Part shown: piece after piece, positions 1 to 5,565 of the stretch
Layout: each line of letters starts with the position of its first letter
How positions within the stretch are numbered: the first letter of the stretch is position 1
Source: Gammaproteobacteria bacterium
GTDB lineage: Bacteria; Pseudomonadota; Gammaproteobacteria; Chromatiales; Chromatiaceae
Length of the DNA: 7,976 bases
Direction of reading: 5' to 3'
Assembly (NCBI GenBank): GCA_029287695.1
Contig: JARFQQ010000022.1
Span: 1 to 7,976, forward strand
Notes under the pieces: generated by a model
Told to the model about the DNA's origin: nothing
Database searches by the model: none
The model's input: only the letters and a program-made list of their open reading frames with translations
Program-made: the position numbers and the translations under genes

Positions 1-2
1 TG

Positions 3-185
3 ACGACACTGCAGGACGATACGCGACAGCACCTGAACAGCGCCCTGCAATCAGCATTGTCGAAGATGGACCTCGTCTCCCGCGAGGAGTTCGACATCCA
101 GCAGGCCGTTCTCGAGCGTACGCGGGAAAAACTCGAACGACTCGAAAAAAGAGTCAGGGAACTCGAGGACATCCAGGCCGGGTAA
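3..185 (+). CDS. ubiK: Ubiquinone biosynthesis accessory factor UbiK (3' part, BMFP/YqiC family)
   Basis: The reading frame is open from the window edge to a TAA at 183-185 and gives the last 60 residues of a protein normally near 90-100 residues, so the start lies upstream. The visible part contains the family's conserved stretch LVSREEFDIQQAVLERTREK, followed by a strongly charged helix with leucines in heptad spacing (LERLEKRVRELE) that forms the C-terminal coiled coil. UbiK proteins are small trimeric coiled-coil proteins that bind lipid and the UbiJ partner and help the soluble Ubi complex make ubiquinone under aerobic conditions. Those roles are family knowledge. Only the C-terminal signature is seen here. 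comM follows 58 bases downstream on the same strand, an arrangement that may be co-transcribed. Confidence 0.85.
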   Translation, partial: TTLQDDTRQHLNSALQSALSKMDLVSREEFDIQQAVLERTREKLERLEKRVRELEDIQAG

Positions 186-243
186 TCCGCTCCGGGATCA
201 GGGCGCAGGCGGCCGAAAACACCAGTGAGGTCCATGGAAGGAC

Positions 244-1746
244 ATGCACAATCTTTCTCTCATTCTCAGCCGCTCGTCGACGGGTATCGATGCACCGCTC
301 ATTACGGTTGAGACCCACCTTGGCAACGGTTTGCCTTCTTTCTCGATAGTCGGACTGCCTGAAAAAGCCGTGCAGGAGAGCCGCGAACGGGTGCGGGCTG
401 CGATCGTCAATGCCAATTTTGAATTTCCTGCACGACGTATCACGGTGAACCTGGCTCCGGCCGACCTGCCCAAGGAGGGTAGCCGTTTCGACCTGCCGAT
501 TGCGATCGGCATCCTTGCCGCGAGCGGCCAGATCGAGCCGCAGGCATTAGAGCAACACGAATTCATCGGCGAACTGGCGCTTTCCGGAGAGCTTCGCCCG
601 GTCAGGGGTGCCTTGCCGGCCGCGCTCGCTGCGGCGCGGAGCGGGCACAGCCTGGTCCTGTCAGTCGTCAATGCTGACGAGTCCGCGTGCGTCAATGATC
701 TCCGGATCCTCGCCTTCTCCAGTCTGCTGCAACTCAGCGAGCACTTCAACGGAACGCAGCCGGCGGCTCCATGGCGGCCTGAACCGGGAAGACTGGAGAA
801 ACCCTTACCGCTGCCTGACTTGCGCGACGTGATCGGCCAGGAGCAGGCGAAGCGGGCCCTGCTGATCGCTGCTGCAGGCAGTCACTCGCTGCTCATGAGT
901 GGCCCGCCCGGCACCGGAAAGTCGATGCTGGCGAGCCGCCTGCCCGGCCTCCTGCCGGAACTCGACGAAGAGGAAGCCCTCGAAAGTGCCGCCGTGCGTT
1001 CTGTCGCCGGCCTTGAATTTGATATCGCCGGGTGGCGACGACCACCCTACAGGGCCCCGCATCACTCAGCCTCCCCGGCAGCCATAGTTGGTGGCGGTAG
1101 CATACCGGCGCCCGGCGAGGTTTCCCTGAGCCATCAGGGCATCCTCTTTCTCGATGAGCTGCCGGAATTCGACCGGCGCGTGCTCGAAGCGCTCAGGGAA
1201 CCGCTCGAAAATGGCCATCTGACGATTTCCCGTGCGGGCAGGCAGGCGGAGTTTCCGGCACGCTTTCAACTCGTTGCCGCGATGAACCCCTGTCCTTGCG
1301 GTTATCACGGACACCCGACAAGGGCATGCCGCTGCAGTGCCGAGCAGATCGATCGTTATCGCAGCAGGATCTCGGGCCCCCTCATGGACCGCATCGATAT
1401 CCAGATCGAGGTGCCTGCAGTACCATCACGGGAATTCGCCAGCCCCGATGGCAACCGGATCAGCAGCCGGCAACTGCGTGAAGAGGTGGCAAACGCCAGG
1501 CAACGGCAGTTACAGCGACAGCATGGACTCAACAGCAGGCTCGCTCCGAATGAACTCGAACACCATTGCCGGCTGGGCAGCGAGCAGCGGTATCTTGTTG
1601 TCCGGGCCATGGAGAAGCTCGCGCTCTCGCACAGGGCTTACCATCGCGTACTCAAGGTGGCACGCACCATTGCAGACCTTGCCGGCTCCGACCGGCTCGA
1701 GGACAGGCATCTGCTGGAAGCCCTGAACCTCAGAATTGGCCGATGA
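244..1746 (+). CDS. comM: YifB/ComM family Mg chelatase-like AAA+ ATPase
   Basis: The 500-residue protein has the full family length and layout. An N-terminal ChlI-like domain (about 20-140) carries LPSFSIVGLPEKAVQESRER and the NLAPADLPKEGSRFDLPIAI stretch. The AAA+ core has DVIGQEQAKRAL (195-206), Walker A GPPGTGKS (220-227), HHSAS (273-277), Walker B ILFLDELPEF (300-309) and NPCPCG (348-353). Four cysteines (C350, C352, C362, C364) could bind a metal. The C-terminal domain has SHRAYHRVLKVARTIADL (462-479). In Vibrio and other transformable bacteria ComM is a hexameric helicase that promotes branch migration of incoming DNA; cytoplasmic location is expected. The ATG at 244 aligns with the start of the E. 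coli homologue, but its AAGGA (238-242) is only one base away. GAGG at 227-230 is an alternative at 13 bases. Many non-competent bacteria keep this gene, so competence is not implied. Confidence 0.96.
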   Translation: MHNLSLILSRSSTGIDAPLITVETHLGNGLPSFSIVGLPEKAVQESRERVRAAIVNANFEFPARRITVNLAPADLPKEGSRFDLPIAIGILAASGQIEPQALEQHEFIGELALSGELRPVRGALPAALAAARSGHSLVLSVVNADESACVNDLRILAFSSLLQLSEHFNGTQPAAPWRPEPGRLEKPLPLPDLRDVIGQEQAKRALLIAAAGSHSLLMSGPPGTGKSMLASRLPGLLPELDEEEALESAAVRSVAGLEFDIAGWRRPPYRAPHHSASPAAIVGGGSIPAPGEVSLSHQGILFLDELPEFDRRVLEALREPLENGHLTISRAGRQAEFPARFQLVAAMNPCPCGYHGHPTRACRCSAEQIDRYRSRISGPLMDRIDIQIEVPAVPSREFASPDGNRISSRQLREEVANARQRQLQRQHGLNSRLAPNELEHHCRLGSEQRYLVVRAMEKLALSHRAYHRVLKVARTIADLAGSDRLEDRHLLEALNLRIGR

Positions 1747-1907
1747 AGCTGCCGGTCATGCAACGCAGAGCCTTGCTTCCGGTGAATACAGCATTACATC
1801 TTGCCTGCCAGCGTTGAAAAGAGCTCGACCGGCCAGAGCTCCGCGGCTTGCCAAGGCTGTATACTGAATATCCAGCGGTATATCAGTAACTCTTCTGCGA
1901 GAGGACC

Positions 1908-2201
1908 ATGAAAATCACTCAATTTCCCTGGCTTGCCCTGGGCATCGGCCTGCTGTTTGCGCTCATCATACTTCAGACCGAAGGCCACCTTCCCGACAGC
2001 ACAGGAGGGCTGCCCCTGCTCATGCGCCTCTTTATGAGCGAATTCGCTTTTCTGCTCAATATCGCGGGACTGATTATCTCTGTCAGGGAAATTTTCAGGA
2101 ATGGCCCGCTATTCCAGCTGGTCGCTGTTGCGGCGGGCTGCCTCCTGCTGGCGAGCTTTTTCTTCTATCTCGGAATTATGCTTTGGCCGCTACAGGGCTG
2201 A
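1908..2201 (+). CDS. Small membrane protein with three predicted membrane segments, function unknown
   Basis: I do not recognise this 97-residue protein. It has three hydrophobic stretches, at about residues 8-23, 43-59 and 71-92, joined by short loops. The first loop (QTEGHLPDSTGG, 23-34) carries acidic residues and the second (REIFRNGP, 60-67) carries two arginines, so by the positive-inside rule the second loop is probably cytoplasmic and the N-terminus outside. There is no signal peptide cleavage site, cysteine pair or obvious cofactor motif; the only cysteine is C78 inside the third segment. The ATG at 1908 is preceded by GAGAGGA (1899-1905). The gene lies 161 bases after comM and 142 bases before a membrane-anchored coiled-coil gene on the same strand. 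The gaps favour separate transcription, though it could be functionally linked to that pair. Confidence 0.75.
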   Translation: MKITQFPWLALGIGLLFALIILQTEGHLPDSTGGLPLLMRLFMSEFAFLLNIAGLIISVREIFRNGPLFQLVAVAAGCLLLASFFFYLGIMLWPLQG

Positions 2202-2285
2202 TACTCCCGGCCATGCATGTTCAAGCCTCTCAGAATCGCCGGTTACAGACATCACGGGTTGCGATTCCTGCTGTCCAACGACCGG

Positions 2286-2314
2286 CTGAAAAAGGCGCGA
2301 AGATAACGTAAGAT
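2286..2314 (+). promoter_or_regulatory. Weak possible promoter for the coiled-coil pair
   Basis: CTGAAA (2286-2291) and TAAGAT (2309-2314) are 17 bases apart, each with four of six matches to sigma70 boxes. The position, about 30 bases before the TTG start, is suitable. The match is too weak to be more than a suggestion. Confidence 0.22.
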
Positions 2315-2343
2315 GAAACTTCGGCCAGCGACGGGATCCATCA

Positions 2344-2925
2344 TTGACTGACGAGATACCTGAAATCAAGACCAGCGACGACGAGAAGGTCCTGCATCAG
2401 CAGTTTGTCCGCGCCGTCAGTTCGTTCGAGGGTATCATCCTGAGCCAGATCGAGATGAAGAACATCCTCGCTGCCCGGCTCAACCACAGCATACAGGCCG
2501 GCCTTATCATTCTGGGCCTCATTGCCATCTCGATTCTCATCCTTCTGCTGACACTCTCCACGCAGGTCAACAAGATCTCAAGCATCGTCAATGACATGAA
2601 CACAAACTTCACGCTTGTTTCCAAGCAGATGCACCGCATACAGGGTCATATTGCCTCGATGGAAAAACGCGTTGCCCTGCTCGGTGAGATCGAGCAGCAG
2701 ACAAGCCTGATGGACGAGGAAATGAGTCTGATCGTGCAAGACATGAAAAGCATGACAACCACTGTCAACGGCATCAGTACCAACGTCAAGGGTGTGCGCG
2801 ACAATGTCAGTAACATCTCGGTATCCATGGACCGCATGGATTACGAGGTCAACCGCATGAGCTACGATATCGACAGGATGTCGAAGCCCGCACGGCGGCT
2901 GGACGACATGTTTCCCTTTCCCTAG
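2344..2925 (+). CDS. Membrane-anchored methionine-rich coiled-coil protein, first of a tandem pair
   Basis: Function unknown. The 193-residue protein has a polar N-terminal segment (1-48), one strong membrane segment (about 53-73) and then a continuous coiled coil from V75 to M179. Core positions follow 3-4 spacing: 75, 78, 82, 85, 89, 92 and so on to 113, a 3-3 step at 110/113/116, then 120, 123, 127, 130 to 179. Thirty of these 31 positions are I, L, V, M or F (T120 is the exception). The tail SKPARRLDDMFPFP breaks the helix. No chemoreceptor signalling tip, HAMP, kinase or enzyme motif is present. The start is inferred as TTG at 2344 with a weak GGGAT (2333-2337), because an in-frame TGA lies at 2314-2316 and the next in-frame ATG (2455) would remove residues 1-37. 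The following paralogue starts 9 bases after the stop, so the two are probably co-translated. Confidence 0.82.
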   Translation: MTDEIPEIKTSDDEKVLHQQFVRAVSSFEGIILSQIEMKNILAARLNHSIQAGLIILGLIAISILILLLTLSTQVNKISSIVNDMNTNFTLVSKQMHRIQGHIASMEKRVALLGEIEQQTSLMDEEMSLIVQDMKSMTTTVNGISTNVKGVRDNVSNISVSMDRMDYEVNRMSYDIDRMSKPARRLDDMFPFP

Positions 2926-2934
2926 AGAGCCATC

Positions 2935-3462
2935 ATGCAAAGCGATTCAAAACGCGTCTGGATACAGGTCATCGCCCGGCTTGGCAGGGAGACCCAGTTT
3001 CACCTCGACGAGCGCTACCGCCATTTCAAGATCACGGATGGCATCATCGTCGTGGTCTCGATCTTTCTTGCTGTTCTCGCGATCTTCAACGTCTACTATG
3101 TCTGGGTCCTGTCACAAAACCTCAATGGCATCGTCAGCAACATGGACTCGATGCACCAGAACATGCAGGTGATCAAGGAAGACATGATCAACATCACCGA
3201 TCGCGTCTCTTCGTTCGATCGCGACATGCAGCACATGGACAAGATTACAGAGAACATGGGGGCCCTCTCGATCTCGATGACAAGCGTCAGCGCCTCCATG
3301 GGAGGTATCAGCGGAAGCATGCAAACCATCGACCAGGATATGCACCTCTTGAGCCGCGGCATGTCCAATATTGACGGGCGCTTCGTAACCATGACGAATA
3401 ATGTGAGCGTGATGCGGCATAACACCCGCAAGATAGCCGAACCGATGAGGCTGATGCCCTGA
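2935..3462 (+). CDS. Membrane-anchored methionine-rich coiled-coil protein, second of a tandem pair
   Basis: This 175-residue protein is a divergent paralogue of the preceding gene product. It has a charged N-terminal segment (1-35, including RETQFHLDERYRHFK), one membrane segment (about 36-59) and a coiled coil from L63 to I167. Core positions run 63, 66, 70, 73 and on to 98, 101, then 104, 108, 111, 115, 118 and on to 167. Every core position is exactly 12 less than in the first protein, including the 3-3 step. Fourteen of 31 core residues are methionine and only T164 is polar. The short tail (EPMRLMP) begins with a proline, as in the paralogue. It has no cysteine. ATG 2935 follows the upstream stop by 9 bases with only a weak GAGAG, which suggests translational coupling. 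It may form an in-register hetero-oligomer with its neighbour; that is inference. The N-terminus is expected in the cytoplasm and the coil in the periplasm, but this is not certain. Confidence 0.85.
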   Translation: MQSDSKRVWIQVIARLGRETQFHLDERYRHFKITDGIIVVVSIFLAVLAIFNVYYVWVLSQNLNGIVSNMDSMHQNMQVIKEDMINITDRVSSFDRDMQHMDKITENMGALSISMTSVSASMGGISGSMQTIDQDMHLLSRGMSNIDGRFVTMTNNVSVMRHNTRKIAEPMRLMP

Positions 3463-3565
3463 TAACATCAGCATCACCGCGCCGGACCATGTCTGCTGCA
3501 CCGGGAAATTCCGGTCACCATCGAAGTCCCGCCCCGCATTTCGCCTCATTGAGGCGCGCTTGAGA

Positions 3566-4435
3566 TCAGCTGTTCAGTTTCTTCATGATCTTGTAGATTG
3601 CCGACGAATCAAGCTCGTCATCGCCCTGCCCTGCCAGTGCATTGAGCCACTGGGTTGCAAGCGCCGAACCGGGTAAGGAGAGTCCGAGCGCACTCGCGGC
3701 CTGCAGTACCATGTTCATATCTTTCTTGTGCAACACGGATTTGAAACCCGGGGTGTAATCCCCGTCGATCATTTTCTGCCCATGCAGCTCCATGATGCGG
3801 CTGCTGGCGAAACCGCCCATGAGCGCCTGCCTTACCCTGTTCTTGTCGACACCCATCGCATCGGCCATGCACCAGGCTTCAGCGACGCCGGCGATGGTCT
3901 GCGTGATCACGATCTGGTTGCAGGCCTTGGTGACCTGGCCGGCGCCGTTTTCGCCGATATGGACGATGTTCGAGCCCATCACCTCGAAGAGTGGAAGAAT
4001 ACGTTCGAAAATCTCGCGATCCCCCCCGACCATGATCGAAAGGGTCCCGCCCTCGGCGCCCATGGAGCCTCCTGAAACAGGAGCGTCGAGCATGTGAATT
4101 CCTTTCTCGCCGAGCCTCGCGGCAATCTCGCGTGTCGCCACGGGCGAGATCGTACTCATGTCGACAACGACCGAGTCAGGCCTGGCGCCATGGATAATCC
4201 CCTGCTCTCCGAGCACGACCTCTTCGACATCGGGTGTATCGGAAACGTTGACGAAGATGACATCGGAGTCTTCGGCAACTGCGGCAGGGGTCATGCAGAT
4301 GTTGGCGCCCGCTTCCTCGAAGGGCGCAAGGCTGACCTGGCGGCGGGCGTAGACTGCCAGCCGGTGACCGGCATTGTGCAGGTGCAGCGCACAGGGGCGC
4401 CCCATGAGCCCCAGACCGATATATCCGACATGCAT
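3566..4435 (-). CDS. NAD(P)-dependent beta-hydroxyacid dehydrogenase (GarR / 3-hydroxyisobutyrate dehydrogenase family)
   Basis: The 289-residue length is typical of the family. The N-terminal Rossmann fold opens with GYIGLGLMGRP (GxGxxG at 7-12). The substrate-binding motif DAPVSGGSMGAEGGTLSIMV lies at 117-136. The catalytic lysine is K170 in GAGQVTKACNQI, with N174 after it, and K237/K238 in FKSVLHKKDM match the C-terminal conserved lysine. The sequence resembles E. coli GarR (2-hydroxy-3-oxopropionate, i.e. tartronate semialdehyde, reductase) closely, but 3-hydroxyisobutyrate, glyoxylate and succinic semialdehyde reductases share these motifs, so the substrate is not settled. The enzyme is cytoplasmic and no signal peptide is seen. 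The ATG at 4435 has a clear GGAGG (4445-4449) nine bases upstream. No glycerate kinase, glyoxylate carboligase or valine-catabolism gene adjoins it. It is transcribed alone, divergent from the HopJ-family gene. Confidence 0.93.
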   Translation of the reverse strand: MHVGYIGLGLMGRPCALHLHNAGHRLAVYARRQVSLAPFEEAGANICMTPAAVAEDSDVIFVNVSDTPDVEEVVLGEQGIIHGARPDSVVVDMSTISPVATREIAARLGEKGIHMLDAPVSGGSMGAEGGTLSIMVGGDREIFERILPLFEVMGSNIVHIGENGAGQVTKACNQIVITQTIAGVAEAWCMADAMGVDKNRVRQALMGGFASSRIMELHGQKMIDGDYTPGFKSVLHKKDMNMVLQAASALGLSLPGSALATQWLNALAGQGDDELDSSAIYKIMKKLNS

Positions 4436-4469
4436 CTCTCAAATCCTCCGTTTGCTGGTTTTACTCTGC

Positions 4470-4496
4470 AGTCTACCCGAAAGCCGGCCGCGTCAA
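4470..4496 (-). promoter_or_regulatory. Possible sigma70-type promoter for the beta-hydroxyacid dehydrogenase gene
   Basis: Read on the minus strand, TTGACG (4491-4496) and TAGACT (4470-4475) resemble -35 and -10 boxes, five and four of six matches respectively. The 15-base spacer is shorter than the usual 17, which weakens the call. It sits about 35 bases upstream of the ATG, in the 97-base divergent gap. Confidence 0.35.
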
Positions 4497-4532
4497 TGCT
4501 ATCCTCTGCTTTTTTCCGGAGACCGACAACAA

Positions 4533-4889
4533 ATGACGCTCGACGACTTCATCGCCCGCCTGGGCACGAACGACAACCCGGCGTTTGAGGAGACACTGGC
4601 CATCATCGCGAGCAACTACGACTTCACACCGACAGGATTCACCAACGGCATCGGCGATGACCGTCTCTACAATGCTCCTGATGAGAATCAGGGTTCCTGC
4701 AAGCTCTTTGCTTTCGGGATGCTCAACGGTCTCGACGAGAAGCAGCTGCTTGCCTGCTTCGGAGAACATTACCGCAAGGTTCTGGCCGACCCTGGCGGCG
4801 CGGACCATGCCAATATCCGCATGTTCATGCGTCATGGATGGCGTGGAATCCGCCTCGAAGGCGAGCCGCTGAGGATGCGCTCCCGCTAA
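4533..4889 (+). CDS. HopJ-family protein (type III effector HopJ domain), small cytoplasmic protein
   Basis: The 118-residue protein is essentially one HopJ domain. Recognisable blocks are YDFTPTGF (29-36), NQGSCKLFAF (52-61), LACFGEHYR (73-81) and DHANIRMFMRHGW (91-103). The family was named from a Pseudomonas syringae candidate effector, but members are widespread in free-living gammaproteobacteria with no type III secretion system, and their biochemical role is unknown to me. Nothing in this window suggests secretion: no chaperone gene, no hrp-type promoter and no signal peptide. The start chosen is ATG 4533, with GGAGA (4518-4522) ten bases upstream. This matches the usual domain beginning, whereas the frame is open further upstream only by overlapping the divergent dehydrogenase gene. 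A DUF302 gene begins 71 bases after the stop. Confidence 0.9.
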   Translation: MTLDDFIARLGTNDNPAFEETLAIIASNYDFTPTGFTNGIGDDRLYNAPDENQGSCKLFAFGMLNGLDEKQLLACFGEHYRKVLADPGGADHANIRMFMRHGWRGIRLEGEPLRMRSR

Positions 4890-4947
4890 AGCACCATGTT
4901 ATTATTGAAAAATTGCGTCTGCCCCTGCAGCGGGAGACAATTTGCAT

Positions 4948-4954
4948 GAGGAGA
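4948..4954 (+). promoter_or_regulatory. Ribosome binding site that fixes the DUF302 gene start
   Basis: GAGGAGA lies six bases before the ATG at 4961. An in-frame ATG at 4946 overlaps this site and has no good site of its own, and the open frame further upstream overlaps the HopJ gene. The ATG at 4961 is therefore preferred. Confidence 0.7.
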
Positions 4955-4960
4955 ACCAGT

Positions 4961-5521
4961 ATGAGAACAGAATCCGGCCACACCTTCGTCACTTTTCTTG
5001 TGGCACTCCTGATCGGCGTCTTCGGAACACTTTTTATCATCAAGAGCCAGACACCCAACCTTCTCGTCAGGGAGATCGCAAGCCCATATGGCTTCGAGGA
5101 GACGCTCGAAAAACTCGAGGAGAATGCCAAGGCACTCGGCTGGAAGGTTCCAAAGAAGTGGAAGGCCAACTTCCAGGCCAACTTCAAGAAGATCGTCGGG
5201 ACAGATATCGGCCCGATGCAGCTGCTGAAAATGTGTGAACCGGCAATTGCTGCAGACCTGCTGAAATCCGACGAAAACAAGTATCTCTCGGTCATGATGC
5301 CCTGCACTTTCGCGGTCTACGAAAAGTCGGACGGTAACACCTACATCGCGATGATGAATCTCGGTGTCGTTGGCAAGGCGATCGGTGGTGACGTGGTCAT
5401 TGCCATGCAGAAAGCAATGCCGGATATGCTGAAAATGGTCGATTTCGATAATCCGCCAGCCAGGCCCGCTCCGCCCCCCGCCCCGGCAGAACCCGCGGCC
5501 ACGCCCCCGGGCAGCAACTGA
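4961..5521 (+). CDS. Membrane-anchored DUF302 protein with proline-rich tail
   Basis: From ATG 4961 the protein has 186 residues. A short polar N-terminus is followed by one hydrophobic segment (about 8-27), which looks like an uncleaved anchor or a signal peptide without a clear cleavage site. The DUF302 domain follows: SPYGFEETLEKLEENAKALGW (key residues 41-61), KMCEPAIAADLL (90-101), MMPCTFAVYEKSDGNTYIAM (112-131). C92 and C115 are the only cysteines and could pair in the periplasm. The tail (165-186) is rich in proline and alanine and is probably disordered. DUF302 is a small alpha/beta fold of unknown function, common in sulfur- and metal-metabolising bacteria; that association is general knowledge and is not shown here. 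The gene follows hopJ by 71 bases. The frame is open upstream to 4838, but that extension overlaps hopJ. Confidence 0.87.
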   Translation: MRTESGHTFVTFLVALLIGVFGTLFIIKSQTPNLLVREIASPYGFEETLEKLEENAKALGWKVPKKWKANFQANFKKIVGTDIGPMQLLKMCEPAIAADLLKSDENKYLSVMMPCTFAVYEKSDGNTYIAMMNLGVVGKAIGGDVVIAMQKAMPDMLKMVDFDNPPARPAPPPAPAEPAATPPGSN

Positions 5522-5527
5522 CAACGC

Positions 5528-5565
5528 ATTCGCTGGTGCCGCTCAGCTTGCCGGCATCAGCGAAT
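5528..5565. terminator. Long hairpin at the convergent DUF302 / L,D-transpeptidase junction
   Basis: ATTCGCTGGTGCCG (5528-5541) and CGGCATCAGCGAAT (5552-5565) form a 14-pair stem around a 10-base loop. On the plus-strand RNA all pairs are Watson-Crick except one G-U; on the minus-strand RNA that position is an A-C mismatch. It begins 7 bases after the DUF302 stop and includes the transpeptidase stop codon. Neither side has a T run, so it is not a standard intrinsic terminator; it may instead protect the DUF302 transcript's 3' end or assist termination. An adjacent 8-pair hairpin lies at 5569-5589 (CACCCGGG / CCCGGGTG). Confidence 0.6.

Noticed and set aside
198..749. Long antisense open frame opposite comM
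   Set aside because: It lies wholly or mostly inside a gene with unmistakable AAA+ motifs on the other strand, has low-complexity Arg/Ser-rich composition and resembles no family. Antisense frames opposite the other genes were rejected for the same reason.
1860..1865. TATACT as a -10 box for the small membrane protein gene
   Set aside because: Good hexamer, but no -35-like sequence lies 16-18 bases upstream and it is not a proper extended -10.
2233..2267. GAATCGC / GCGATTC inverted repeat before the coiled-coil genes
   Set aside because: Seven-base arms with a 21-base spacer arise often by chance, and nothing else marks it as an operator.
2344..3462. Chemoreceptor (methyl-accepting) proteins
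   Set aside because: A membrane helix plus coiled coil suggests it, but there is no HAMP domain, no conserved signalling hairpin tip, no sensor domain and the coils are far too short.
3450..3472. GCTGATG / CATCAGC hairpin over the stop of the second coiled-coil gene
   Set aside because: Seven pairs around a 9-base loop with no T run; several such hairpins are expected by chance in this window.
3542..3556. CGCCTC-ATT-GAGGCG hairpin between the second coiled-coil gene and the dehydrogenase gene
   Set aside because: A perfect 6-pair stem at a convergent junction, but no T run on either strand and the stem is too short to call a terminator with confidence.
4374..4532. Longer N-terminus for the HopJ-family protein
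   Set aside because: The extension overlaps the divergent dehydrogenase gene, reads as unconserved sequence, and the ATG at 4533 has a ribosome site and matches the domain start.
4917..4938. 22-base imperfect palindrome centred on CTGCAG upstream of the DUF302 gene
   Set aside because: Nine of eleven pairs match, but roughly one such palindrome is expected by chance in a window of this size; no second copy was seen.
4838..4960. Longer N-terminus for the DUF302 protein
   Set aside because: The extra 41 residues overlap the HopJ gene and would put an implausible charged segment before the membrane anchor; ATG 4961 has the clear GAGGAGA site.
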